Assembly (NCBI GenBank): GCA_013115135.1
Contig: JABANP010000009.1
Location: 62,001 to 126,000, forward strand
Direction of reading: 5' to 3'
DNA from: Perkinsus olseni
Lineage: Eukaryota > Perkinsozoa > Perkinsida > Perkinsidae
DNA: 64,000 bases
This document shows positions 48,512-59,312 of the stretch, piece after piece. Every line of letters begins with the position of its first letter. The stretch's first letter is position 1. Made by a program: the position numbers and the translations under genes. Under the pieces are notes generated by a model that searched no databases, was not told the DNA's origin, and was given only the letters and a program-made list of their open reading frames with translations.

Positions 48512-49960
48512 CTAGGAAAGACTCCCTCGAGGTGTGGACATAAGGTCCCGAATATCTGAACACAGAGACGAGAGTAATCCCCCACTACCGCCCCTCCCTT
48601 CCCTAGTACGTGACAATTCATCTGTAGTGTACTCGGCTAGGCTACTGGTGTCCCAATCTTCGTCATCGTCGTCGTCATCAGCTTCCCCATCGCTCTCAGC
48701 AGTGGATTCGCTACCATCCTCATCAGCTTTCACGTCCTCTTCCCCTTCCTCCTCATCGCAGTAGTCAGCATCCAGCATTGACCCTTCTTCCTCCTCCTCA
48801 TCCTCTTCCATCGCGGACCCTATGTAATTGGCCTGATGGCCCGACTGCCCGTCGAAAGCTTTTATCTGAAACAACCAACGACCATTCATCCCATCACTAC
48901 CATCCTCCGCTATTACCTCGAGGGGGAAACTCTGGATGTGCCTATCGGCCATTGAAGCGGCCGAGTCGAAAAATCGTACCAAACCTTGGGTAGAGAAACT
49001 GATGGATTGGGCCTCCTTCTCATCATCACAGCCCTCCTCCTCTTCGTCGTTCTTAGCACTTCGTTTCTTAGTGTACAGTTGAGTTAACAAGTCCCTGTTG
49101 ACTTCAGTGTTGTAAAACGCGTCCAACAGCTCCTTGTTGAGCCGCAGCTCCTCCTGGTCCTGAGCAGCCCGACCGAGCTCTAGCGCCATCACCGACCGAT
49201 GGGCGAAGTCGGGGCACATGCTATCGACTAGACTATCCTCTTCTTCTTCCTCGTCCGGTTCTTCCACTTCATATTCGTCATCACTTCCCTCCATTTCCTC
49301 GTCCTCTTCGTCCATGCCGTACCGATCGTCATCAGTGGATTCTTCCTCCATCGCCCAGGAGCAATTCTTCGCCGTGCGCTCTTCATTCAGCTCGGCAGCG
49401 CGGGTCCGTTGGGATTCCTCCCAGCAATCCTCGCAGAGGTGGTTGCCGCTGCCCGCCTCCTCCCTGGTACACCCATCCCGACTACCACAAACGTCGCAAA
49501 TAAACGACCCTTGGGCGGAATCTAGTTCTCGCGATCGGTCGTCGAGGAAGGTTTTCGACGCGAGCGGCTTCGGCGACATTCTTGATGGCAGCACCCGTTT
49601 GATTAACGTCCGCTGCACAGCGTAGGGGGAACGTGATCGAGTGCCGCTGGAGGAGTGTGGTGAAGAGGAAGGCGAAGAGGAGGCAGAGGAGGAATGCGAA
49701 AGAACAGGAGTTCGCATGAAAACGCTAACGTAAATACTTAACACCGATTCCAGCCCATGCAGCAACCCCAAGCCCTCACCCAATACCATAGTACCCCTCT
49801 CTACCCTCTCCCAGCGCCCACGGCCTACCCTACTACCTTGCGCTCTTCGACCACGAAGTTGGACCACGTCACTGGAAGGATGGCCGCTCGATGATGACGC
49901 AAGCGGGGGACAGGAACTGCTTCGCTCCGCTCTAGCACAACCATAATTTTGCCCTAGCAT
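48512..49960 (-). CDS. Acidic protein with a CxxC zinc-like motif
   Basis: A single uninterrupted 482-codon frame from ATG 49960; no family recognised. The N-terminal third is Ser/Arg rich. Near residue 155 is FICDVCGSRDGCTREEAG followed by NHLCEDCWE, a CX2C...CX2C arrangement that could bind zinc. After it come repeated Glu/Asp blocks (DEEDEEMEGSDDEYEVEE; DDDDDDEDWD) flanking a more ordered middle (LNKELLDAFYNTEVNRDLL, VRFFDSAASMADRHIQSF). The acidic runs recall histone-binding or transcription proteins, by inference only. The lack of introns is unusual beside its neighbours. Confidence 0.6.
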   Translation of the reverse strand: MLGQNYGCARAERSSSCPPLASSSSGHPSSDVVQLRGRRAQGSRVGRGRWERVERGTMVLGEGLGLLHGLESVLSIYVSVFMRTPVLSHSSSASSSPSSSPHSSSGTRSRSPYAVQRTLIKRVLPSRMSPKPLASKTFLDDRSRELDSAQGSFICDVCGSRDGCTREEAGSGNHLCEDCWEESQRTRAAELNEERTAKNCSWAMEEESTDDDRYGMDEEDEEMEGSDDEYEVEEPDEEEEEDSLVDSMCPDFAHRSVMALELGRAAQDQEELRLNKELLDAFYNTEVNRDLLTQLYTKKRSAKNDEEEEGCDDEKEAQSISFSTQGLVRFFDSAASMADRHIQSFPLEVIAEDGSDGMNGRWLFQIKAFDGQSGHQANYIGSAMEEDEEEEEGSMLDADYCDEEEGEEDVKADEDGSESTAESDGEADDDDDDEDWDTSSLAEYTTDELSRTREGRGGSGGLLSSLCSDIRDLMSTPRGSLS

Positions 49961-50004
49961 AGTAGTAGTAGCAGTCCTTGGGTACCTACTTGCCGCTATA
50001 CAAC

Positions 50005-50999
50005 ATGTTGAGCTCCGCTGTGAACACCTCTGTCTCCTGGTGCCAAGCCCACTTGCCCGTTGAGGTTGCTAGAGAGAAGATTCCTCTGGTGGACACGAGT
50101 CTGAGGCTTGCTGATGCCTACGGTATGCCCGTTGTAGTCAAGATCGACTCTGCCATTGATGGCGTTGTTAACAAGGGCAACTACTATGTCCTGGTAGGCC
50201 TCGGAGGGTGATCTGTCAGGCGCCATCCGTTGCCACTTTCAGAGCGTCCGCGATAAGTCTGTTGTCGCTGTGGAGGCTGTGCAAGGCGTCCGAGACTCCC
50301 TCCGGGTCAAGGAGGAAGGGTTGAGGAACAAGCTCGATGGGCTCATTACCGAAAAGAGAAACGACTTCGTTAACGCCAAAGACGTGGTCATTACTAAGGC
50401 CACTGACACGTACCATGTAGGAGCCTTCTTCCTCTCGTTCTCTCGCAGCAACTGTCCTTTCCGTCACCCTAGGTTGTATCATCGAGGTTGCAGAGCGTAC
50501 CAAGATCCCCTCGACCTCGACATCCACGTTATGCTCGATCAGGATAGTAGGCTCGTCGGTGCTGTCCTAGGATTGCGAGACCGCCTTCTCGTGGTCACCG
50601 CTAAAGGGTAAGAGGATGGGGTACTGGTCCCCCGCGGAGCCGCGCTGTCATTCGATAGGATTCTCTTTCTGTCTTTAAATTGCACTTGCACCATTCTCAG
50701 GTTTGGACATGACAGTCGGTAACGAGAAGCGGACCATCCTCTTCGACAAGGGATCCGCTGTCTATGAGCGAGCCCTTGAGATGGCGAGGAGATTTTTCGG
50801 CGTCGACCACTCAGAGGAGACGGTGCTTCCTACTAGCCCGGCGGGGAGTGCCCAAGCTGTTACCGATAAGGCCTCGGAGACTAGCACGGTCGAGCCGGTG
50901 AACGTTTTGAAAGAGCAGAAGGAATCTATGGTTGATGAGAAGACTTCCGAGAAGGTCAAGTCGTCGTCGAAGCCGAAAGATTCCAATCACGCCCATTAG
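50005..50999 (+). CDS. Possible lipid-droplet-like amphipathic-helix protein
   Basis: Exon 1 (50005-50193) begins MLSSAVNTSVSWCQAHLPVE and includes REKIPLVDTSLRLADAYG and VVVKIDSAIDGVVNKG. Exon 2 (from 50243) adds AVQGVRDSLRVKEEGLRNKL and DVVITKATDTYH. The last exon, from about 50701, starts LDMTVGNEKRTILFDKG and ends in a Lys/Ser/Glu-rich tail at 50999. Long amphipathic helices and the P-L-V-D/A/Y spacing faintly resemble perilipins and plant LDAP proteins. That is a guess; identity is not established. Splicing between 50416 and 50611 is uncertain. Confidence 0.4.
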
Positions 51000-51659
51000 T
51001 AGAAGCTCTTTTTCCGATTTTTTTACTCAACCTGATCTCTGATGTCATATGCACTATGTCTTCCGCTTTTCGCTACTGAGCACTCCTGGTCTCTGCTGCC
51101 CGCTGATGAGCGGCTATACGGGTTTACGATGAGGCCTGCGGGTACGACCCTAAAGTGGGCATCACCGCCGCCGATGGACTTTTGTCCAGCGGCATTATCT
51201 GCTAGCACCATCACCCTTCGCTGCCGCTGTCGTCGCTGTGTGGACTGGATTGTTTAGGGGCTCCTTTCATCGTGTTTGGGGAGGCTCGCCTTCTGTTAGG
51301 ATGGTTTGCCTTCGCTGGCGTGAATCCTTTTCTGTACGCGTGACTATTGATAATCGCCCCCTCCCCATTGGTGCTGCTGCTGTTGCTTATGATGATTATG
51401 ATTGCACATTTTCTTCGTGGTAATATAGTAGTGCTACGGTTTCCCATTGTAGTTCATACCGTGAACTAGCACCAGAAGTTTCGTGACACTTTTTGTCTTC
51501 GAGTTAATAGCGGGAAGGACTACTATTTCAATAGCGAGGTAGCAGGGTGGCTGCTGGCGTTTCTAGTTCTACGCTTACCAGTCCTCACGAGTGCCTGTAG
51601 ATCGCCCGTTCTGTCCGCCCTCGTATTTGAGGTGTTGCCAAGCGTCTTATGATGTTGCG

Positions 51660-52198
51660 ACCCGTCACCGTCGTCACAGCAGCAAGGCGATGTGGAGCCG
51701 AGAGGAAGTCGGCTGTTGTCGGACTACTGCCTCCAGCGGGGAGACGCTGGGTGAGGTCATCCGACCTAACCAGATTGCCGCCCGTGAAGCCGGAAGACGC
51801 GTTCAATGAGTGGAATAAGGGATTCAGTCTCACTGTCAAGGAGGCTAAGAGGAGGTAGTGGTCACTGTAGGTTGTTGGCGACTCAATAGTGGTTGGGCGC
51901 GTTCTAGCGGTTAATAGACAAACTCACGGAGGTTGATGGTCAGGTATGAGCTACAAGGTGTGAAGATAAAGGGGAAATATAAGCGACAGAAGCGCAAGTT
52001 GGTGTTACGGCAGGTCGTGAAGGACATGATAGCAGTACATGGCAATAAATACGACTACTCCTTAGTAGAGTAGGGCCTCCTGCTATCGTACTGTGGAGGG
52101 GCGCAGTTATCAGTTACCACGGTCTGCTCACTGATGTCACTATCCGCTGCCCTGTTCATGGGAGGTTCAGGATGTCCCCCTCAGCTACATGTGTGTGA
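51660..52198 (+). CDS. DUF723-like (HGNKYDYS) domain protein
   Basis: Exons give KPEDAFNEWNKGFSLTVKEA, then after an intron RYELQGVKIKGKYKRQKRKL, VVKDMIAVHGNKYDYSL, and after a further intron DVTIRCPVHGRFRMSPSA. The pattern HG-KYDYS...V.I.CP.HG.F...P is the signature of the DUF723 treble-clef-like module common in phage and giant-virus proteins, usually repeated with GIY-YIG or HNH nucleases. One copy is visible. The CP.HG pair could bind zinc. The start (near 51660) and the 3' end (a TGA at 52196-52198, or a splice at GTGTGAGAGG) are uncertain, and one extra base occurs at the second junction. No nuclease motif was found beside it. Confidence 0.5.
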
Positions 52199-52390
52199 GA
52201 GGCGAGGTAGTGAGGGTAGTAGTGCTGAGGGTTGCGTTAGCTCTGCCACTAGCTCCACCACCACCTCCCGACTCCCGCGATAGTAGTGGTTGTGGTAGAA
52301 GGAGGATGAGTTTCTCGAGAGATAAAGCTGTACAAAAGCCTATCAGGCTGCCCGTTGTGCCAATTCCGACTGGACAAGAGTCGGTATAGA

Positions 52391-53823
52391 ATGCAAGCAA
52401 AGCTTGAGGGTGTCTCCTACGATGAGATATTCAACAGAGGCCGGGCCCTGGCCGACCCCACCTCTCCTTACAATGTGGAGAGAGTCAGCAGGTACCGTCC
52501 GACTGCCCTGAGAACCTCATAAGCGTTGCCCCTAGGTCGGATACGAGACTGCTCGAGCGTATCCTCGACCTCATACCTGAAAGCGAATCCCTAGTGCTGG
52601 TAGGCGACGGCGAGGAGCAGGATACTGCCCGGATCCTCGTCAAGATGACGCTAGAGGCCTCCCGGCTGGGCAAGGGGTCAGGACAGCATCACCTTGGAAG
52701 AAATGCAGCGGCGCTCGCTCAGGCACGTAGTGGGCCTCTCGGTGGAGGACGTGGAAACAGCTGAGCACATAGCGAGGTCTGTGCGGGCAAGCTCAGTTCA
52801 AGCCGGTGTAAACTCTGATAGAGCAGCCCGGGTCCTGCCATACGAGGGCGCCATTCGATCAGCGGAGGCTGGACACGCTGTGGTTATCTTCGCCACTGAT
52901 TTGGTGAGAGCGATAGTATCATACTCTGCTGCCCGGGGGGTTCCAAGTGTGTCCTGTTCTCAGCACGGCGTGTTGGCAGTGGCGAGCTCTCTGCTCCACA
53001 GACCCTGTCTCCCTATTGTGCTGTGCTATCCTGATGAGTTGAAGTTGAAGGAACGGCTCATGGCGTCTCGAGACGCGGCAGACGACTTCAGCGAGGATGA
53101 CCCGACTGCCTACGGCAGGCTGGCGGTGCTTGCTCAAATGGGATGGACGATCGATCCCATTGTGGAGCGGCCCCCCGAGGACACCTCCGAGCCTGCGGCC
53201 ATCGAGGCCACTTGGCAGGCGGGGTCGGATGGCGTAGCTGCCGCCATAGGGGAGGGGACTGCTGTGGTAGAGAGAGCACCTCACTGGCTAGGAGAGGCGA
53301 AAAAGAAGACCGGGGGCGTCCTTCTGGCGGTAATACCATCAGGGGGCCCAGCAATGGCATGGGGGGCTTCTCTATCTTACTAGGTTGAGAATCATACCTC
53401 AGGCCAGGGGATGGGAAAAGCCTGCGGAGTCCGAGCCCTTCCATCCAGTTTTCGACACGGTAGTCCTGCTGCGGCCTCGGCTGCGGTCTGAGGCTTCTCT
53501 GGGCCATGACGACTTGATACTGGCCGACGCCGTTTTACGAATGTGCTTCTCCGATGGGCTCTCACGGAGTCGACCCGTCGCCAAATACGCGGGGAGGTAG
53601 TGACAACGGGAGTGCGTAGTGGTCGGCTCGAGACTGCTGATGCAGGCTGTGGCCTCTGGCGGACATGGACGAAGTATTCGCCGCCATAGGGAAGGACCCG
53701 AAGACACTCCCTGGGGACTTGGAACCTACGGACTGGGTACGCCTGATTCATGCCTTGGTGGAGTCTGAGAGGCGACATGAAGAAGAGGAAGAGGACGGCG
53801 GTGATGAGGATGGCGGCACATGA
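52391..53823 (+). CDS. Unassigned protein
   Basis: No family recognised. Exon 1 (52391-52491) reads MQAKLEGVSYDEIFNRGRAL. Exon 2 from 52536 reads TRLLERILDLIPESESLVLV, GDGEEQDTARILVKM, then after a +1 slip at 52673-52681 the long stretch TLEEMQRRSLRHVVGLSVED, GHAVVIFATDLVRAIV, CLPIVLCYPDELKLKERLMA. Two more exons follow (PFHPVFDTVVLLRPRLR...; MDEVFAAIGKDPKTLPGDLE) and the acidic end EEEEEDGGDEDGGT at 53823. The alternating hydrophobic strands and the V.VGDG / VVIFATD segments suggest an alpha/beta fold. Splicing around 53320-53390 and 53600-53670 is tentative. Confidence 0.45.
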
Positions 53824-53917
53824 CTGCGAGTGTGCATGTTTCGGTCTCCAGTATGGGGTTGCGTTGGTCGGAGGGCCTCCCGAGTGTGGTTGCAGTCCGT
53901 AGCTGATCCTGGCTGAC

Positions 53918-54853
53918 ATGTCTCGTCGAGAGCGCAGGGACTCTGATGATATATCTCGTCCGATGGAGAGGAGATCTAGGCCGTACGACGATGAGGGTCG
54001 CAGGTAGTGCCCGGGGTAGAGGGAGGGCACAACTCTTCCCTCTTCTGGTCATATTGTCATCCTACTGTCCACTCACTCGACTACAGGTCGGACTATCGGA
54101 GGCCTCTGATGCCTCCCCCGGGCAGCACCCCTAGGGGACCAAGAGGTGGTGGACCGCCTCAACGCAGGAGGGGCATCGCCATCGACAGGTGATCACCTGC
54201 CGTAACTGCCGGGCCGACCATCACTCCACATCATCTTTCAGAGCCCAGACGTGTCCCTTCCTATTGCGGGTCTTCTACCGTATGGGGTCCCATCACAACG
54301 ACGGTGACTTCGCCAAGCTGGAAGAGTTGCCGGTTGACGAGGAGCTGCAGGTCTACACTTGGCCGGACGCCTCCCTCAGAGAGATCTCCGGTAGTCCACT
54401 GCCGCCGTCTTCTCAGCATCGAACGTTCCCCGCCTTCCCTTCAGATTTGATCGAGGACATCTTGCCGGAATCCCGCGGTCGTACGAAGAAGCTCAGCTTC
54501 AGGCTCATCTACCCGGACAGGAGTGGCCGCTTCGTGATGGCCAGGATTGGGGAGGTAGTTACTAGGAGTGGTGATCCCCATTCCACGGATATGAATTTCG
54601 TGGCGCGCGACGATCGCTAGAGTTCCCCGTTCAGGTTTACAACAGTCATGAAACCTTCCCGGACGGCCGTACATTAGCGGAGGTGAAGTTCCAGCCGGGT
54701 GACTTCCTCGACGTGGCGATACTCGACAATGAGAAGCTGACGGCGCCCCTGCCGGAGAGGCCGTCTAGGGGGTCTCGGATGATGAATAACCGTGGCCCGG
54801 CTGACGAGATGGGCGAGAATAAAGAGGACGATGGAAAGGAGGGCAAGGAGTGA
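53918..54853 (+). CDS. SAP18: SAP18 (Sin3/exon-junction complex subunit)
   Basis: Ubiquitin-fold subunit shared by the Sin3 histone deacetylase complex and the ASAP/PSAP splicing complexes. It starts at ATG 53918 with an Arg/Ser/Asp-rich leader (MSRRERRDSDDISRPMERRS). The conserved core follows: CPFLLRVFYRMGSHH, VDEELQVYTWPDASLREIS, LIEDILPESRGR, KLSFRLIYPDRSGRFVMARI and KFQPGDFLDVAIL. Five exons join in phase, with introns beginning GTAGTG, GTGATC, GTAGTC and GTAGTT. The protein ends KEDDGKEGKE at 54853. No frame defect was found. Confidence 0.93.
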
Positions 54854-55201
54854 AGCTAGAGTGATGATGATGAGAGAATGGACATTTCCTTAGTTTTAGC
54901 CGCTATACGTGAGGGGTCTCTTACACTTGAATTGGTCTTGGTGTTGTTTTCTGTGGTGGGGCGATATGGGTGCTGATGCTGTCTAGGCGGACGCAGCCTA
55001 CACCATTCTCTCCTAGCGGTCCTCTATTCGGATATCTTATGCTGACCATGGCTAACGGCATAACCATGCACAGCCATCGGGCCTGCTGCTGCCGTTCGAC
55101 TCATCATTAACTCCCCCTCAGCTTCGACCAACACTACTGATTGGCGCTGCTGCGTTCGTTGCGCGTTGATATGTGCTATCTCTGCCAGTAGAGTGCGTCC
55201 A
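54854..55201. other. Spacer between SAP18 and TMEM62-like gene
   Basis: Nothing supported; presumably a terminator and promoter region. Confidence 0.4.
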
Positions 55202-57382
55202 ATGGTCTTCAATGTCATTCGTCATGTATCTCAACTACTCCCTCGACTCTACTGTGTAGCATTGCTACTGCTGGGCCCGGTCCCTTCGGGTGCCGTCGAG
55301 CCCGAGACCGCCGGCGCCCCGGCTGCTGCTGCAGACCCAGTACCATTCCTAATCCACATTTCTGACATACATGTCTCGCAGTGAGTCAGCTCAGCTCCGT
55401 TCGACCATCCGCGTAGCGGCGTCCCTCCCAGGTTCAACAACATCACAATCAACAAGCTCTCCGCATTCTGTCGTGACTTCCTTCCTCGAGTGAAGGACCA
55501 CGGCTTGGTCGCTACGGGTAATACCTCCTCGCAGTGACAAGCAGGTCGTCCATCCTAGGGGCGTGTTTCAGTCCTCGGAGGGGATCTGGTAGACTCTAAC
55601 GTGGCGGCCTGGAGCGGCCAGTACCCCGGCCCCATCGCAGAGGAGTGGGCCAAGCTCAGCCACGTGCTGTTGACCGAGTGCGCTCCCTCATAGTCCAATT
55701 CTCACTGTCCGGTACGTCCGTCTCTCCGGTCGCCTCGCCAGTGCTCTCTTCAGTGGCAACCATGACTCCTTCGCAGTCGCTGGCTATGACGACGAGAAAA
55801 ATCATTTCTACCGCGATATGGTCGAGCAGGTGAGCTCATGCTCGACTAGCTTATAACGCAGGGGTGCATTGGTCTCAGCTGTGGCCGAAGTCCCCGGAGC
55901 TTGTCCGAGGTCCAAGCGGCAGTTGGATGCTCCCAGTGAATGACTATCTACTTATCGGCCTCGACCTCACTCCCTCCGCCGGAGCAAGTCGACACTTTTT
56001 CGGGGAACTTTCCGAAGAGACGGAAGCGTGGCTCGAAGCGGAGTGGATCCAGAAACGACGAAATATGAGGACGATCATCGTCACTCACTACAACTTCGGT
56101 ACGCCCGTTGTGAGCTCGCACCACTCGTCGCAGCGCCCGCTTCGATCAGGGACGTTGGAACCGCCGAGCCGCCGACGACTCACTCGGATACTACACGAGG
56201 CCTCCGATGTGCACGTTCTCTTGACGGGGCACACCCACACGGTGATGGGACATTGGATGTATGCCCAATTTGAGAAGCTTCTCGAGATGGAGGTGACGAG
56301 ACATACTCTTCGTTTTAGTACCATTCATTCACTTCCTCCAGATACCAGACTTCAAGTTCAACGGGGTAGTTCGGCTACTGCAGCTCCCCCCGCCGACCCC
56401 GGAGTCCGTAGACCCTCGAGAATGGCGGTACTCGATAGAACCGGGCGAGGATCTCGTGCCGACCATTCTACCTCCCGTTGTTCGTGAGAGTGGTGAAGTT
56501 TTTGTTACTGTGGTTGGGGCGCGTGACGTTGGCAGGGTGGAGGTCATCGGCCATGGTCGTACAGTCGATCTCACCCGTGAAGGCTCCGATGACCTCGTCT
56601 ATAGCGGCCGCCTAGACCCCGATGTGCCCATGGAAGATGCCATCGTGCAGCTGACTTACAACAACGGAGACTCTCGTGTCGAGACGAACCTCTCACCTCT
56701 CAACCCCCGAAGGAGGCTCCTGCCACTGCCAATGCAATGGGCGTTCACTAACATGCATACGGCTATGTTTTTCGGGTCGGCTGCTTTCTGGATCGGCAAC
56801 ATCCTCCTGGCTTGGTTTCTGCGCTCTACTCTCCTGCGCTCTGGGAAACTTCTGTGTTACCTTCTGTGTGGTATCGCGGTGTTCATACCAGTGTTGCCGT
56901 GGAGCCTTGCTGTCGGCTACCATGGGTGCCCGAGCATTGTGTTCGGTTTTGGCATCTTCTGTCTCCGCTCGCCGTCGTGGATGCCGAATGACACTTACGC
57001 CATTGCGTTCATTGGTCTGAGTATTAAGTTGGCTCTGTGCTTTGCCGTGGTGAAGAGCCTAGACGCCAAGAGCCGCTGGTCATTCCTCGCCATACCAGTG
57101 CTACTCTGGGGGCAATACTTCAGTCTACGCTGGACGGTGATGTCGTACGGGCCATATGCATTCATTCTTGCGCCAGCAACAACACTCTGGGATATGGTTT
57201 TCTGGTTTGGTATACTACAGAGATACTTCGGCCTGTGCAAGCCGAAGAGAGTGCCTCCGTCTTACACTCCGTTACGATTGAATCGCTTTGACTCGAGTAG
57301 CTCCTCTGACAGTTCTGATGTGGTTAATGGTATGCCCCAGGCGGGCGCGTCGTCGTGCGTCGCCTTAGTCTCCGTATGTTGA
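55202..57382 (+). CDS. TMEM62-like membrane metallophosphatase
   Basis: Calcineurin-type phosphoesterase followed by an Ig-like segment and several transmembrane helices, as in TMEM62. It starts at ATG 55202, with a signal peptide (YCVALLLLGPVPSGAVEP). Metal-binding motifs in order: HISDIH, GGDLVD, RGNHDSF and LTGHTHTVMGHW. Then a beta-rich region (VFVTVVGARDVGRVEVIGHG) and about five hydrophobic helices from 56750 (FFGSAAFWIGNILLAWF, LLCYLLCGIAVFIPVLPW and more). The end is Ser-rich, at 57382. About six introns of 32-55 nt fit. One +1 slip at 55670-55674 lies shortly before the GNHD exon. The catalytic domain is extracellular or lumenal by topology. Confidence 0.85.
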
Positions 57383-57519
57383 GTTGATATCAACACGACA
57401 ATACTACAACGAAATGATAATAGAAAGTTGGTGACGAGTAGAATCATTTCTATAGCGAGAAGCTTCATATCAATTACTCCAGCTTCACGTAAGTTCATAT
57501 CAGATGATGACAAAATTAG

Positions 57520-58750
57520 TTACAGTACTATGATAGATTGGTATATACCAAAGCAGGAACCGACAGCCGAAATGACCAAGATGAATCCTAGTCCTATAAC
57601 GGCCGCTATCCTCCTGGGAGAAGAATCTACTCGACGCCCTCGCAGATAGGACAACCTCAGCCAGAAAATGATGGGGTAGAAGTTATGAATGAGCGAGAAG
57701 CAGACTGATCCAAGAAGGCCGACAAGACCTTGAAAACTGGGCACCAGGATTGGTATGAGAATGGTGAATCCAACCATGATTGTTCGTACCAGTAGTGACC
57801 AGAGGATGTGCTTCTCTGTAACCTTCAATGCCTTCTCCACGATGCGAAAAGATGGGTTCATAAGAACAACGTAATGGGTTGCACATACAACCAGAATAGA
57901 CAGAATAGACAGATAGGCGACAACGCTGATTTTCTCACCCGTGGGAGCCATAGCGTCGATAACCGTGTCGTAGGTTAGCAGCTGGTGACCCCAACCAGCA
58001 TATCCTGACCCCGCTATAATACAGTAAAGAATGATCAGGATAATCATTGAGATGTATATCGCTCGACTACGCTCATTCGGGTACTTCATATCATGCAAGA
58101 TGGTTGTCGAAGTACAGGTAACGGCGTAGCCGAAAGTCATGCTTGCGAAAGTAATGCCAAGGCCAACAATTGATTGTGGTGCGGGGTCATAGGACAAAAC
58201 GTCCCGTCTGTTCACAGCATTGAGAATACCCCCCACCACAATCGAAACTAAAAGAACTAACAACGCCGCAACACCAACGGTACCGCTCACATAGCCAACA
58301 TGCTTCATCGTACGTAGCCATGAGAGTGGAAGCATGACTGCTCCCCAACAGAGTATCCAGTAAGCCTGCTCCAACTGTGGAAAAAGCTTCACAGTGTTAG
58401 AACCCAGTAAGAGCATCAACAGGCAGCTCGTTCCTATCAAAGCTGCGTTGAGGGCGACAGTGACGAAGACAAGACCAACACGACCGAAAGCACTGCGACC
58501 TATATCTTCATAATTCTGTGTCGTAGGAGTCATACACAGCCTCAGCAGCTGGATGTAAAAGATACCCAAAAGCCCGCAGGCAATGAGAATGAAAAAACCC
58601 CAAAACGTAGCCAGCTTCGGCAACAGCTCTGGGGATACTCAACATTCCAACACCGACACCGGTCAGTAGCATATTTGTGATCGCAGACCTGGTAGTTTGC
58701 TTGCCGGGCTCCACCCCGACTTTGACGGATGATTGGGAGTCAGCGTCCAT
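57520..58750 (-). CDS. AAAP-family amino-acid transporter (copy 1)
   Basis: Amino acid/auxin permease (SLC36/38-like) with about 11 transmembrane helices. Start ATG 58750 gives MDADSQSSVKVGVEPGKQTT, then LLTGVGVGMLSIPRAVAEAG, the family's TM1 signature. Later segments include NYEDIGRSAFGRVG, VMLPLSWLRTMKHVGYVSG, CTSTTILHDMKYPNERSRAI, AGWGHQLLTYDTVIDA and GLVGLLGSVCFSLIHNFYP. It is intronless except for one +1 break in a T6 run (58592-58597). Removing one T joins AGYVLGF to FILIACG. It is a tandem paralogue of the gene at 59313-60566 and is the more diverged N-terminally. Confidence 0.9.
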
Positions 58751-59312
58751 TAAGGTTGGAGAAATCTGAATAACCGCGACTTATAAACGCTCGACACACC
58801 ATCAATCTATCCGAAACTCTCCCTCGAGAAGAAGTACTAGCAGGGTTGTGAGAGGAATGAGCGAGATCAGCGACGCATTCATCGTGATGTTATTACGGTG
58901 AAGCAACCTACGCAACTCCGACTCACGCGAATCAGACTTCGACTTGTTTCGAACAGCCCTACAACTGAGGAACCACTATGTTGAGGCTATCAAATCGACA
59001 GTCACAGCCATCACGCCCCTCAGTCTCCACTTCAGTATTCATGCGCAACCCAAGAAGTGAACTCTAGGCATTCTCCGAAAGTGAGTTAAGTAGTAATCAT
59101 CCAACTACCAAACGAATATGTTAGAATTCGGATCGCCAAACGCGGGCGAGAAATCGTGTGATTGAGCCGAGGCCCTGCACTTCGATCAGTGCCGCAATGA
59201 CGAAAACAAACGAAACGATAACAATTCAATATAATAAGTCCTAAATCGTACAAACCAGCCCGAGCGGCCGAATGTAGTGCTGCTAAACTTGCAAGTGAAT
59301 TCGGCGTCAGAA
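58751..59312. other. Spacer between tandem transporters
   Basis: No gene supported. It separates the two same-strand paralogues and presumably holds the promoter of copy 1. Confidence 0.5.

Noticed and set aside
6044..58750. Perkinsus mitochondrial-style frameshifting at every AGG and CCC codon
   Set aside because: AGG and CCC codons are read normally throughout these nuclear genes, and the slips occur at other codons.
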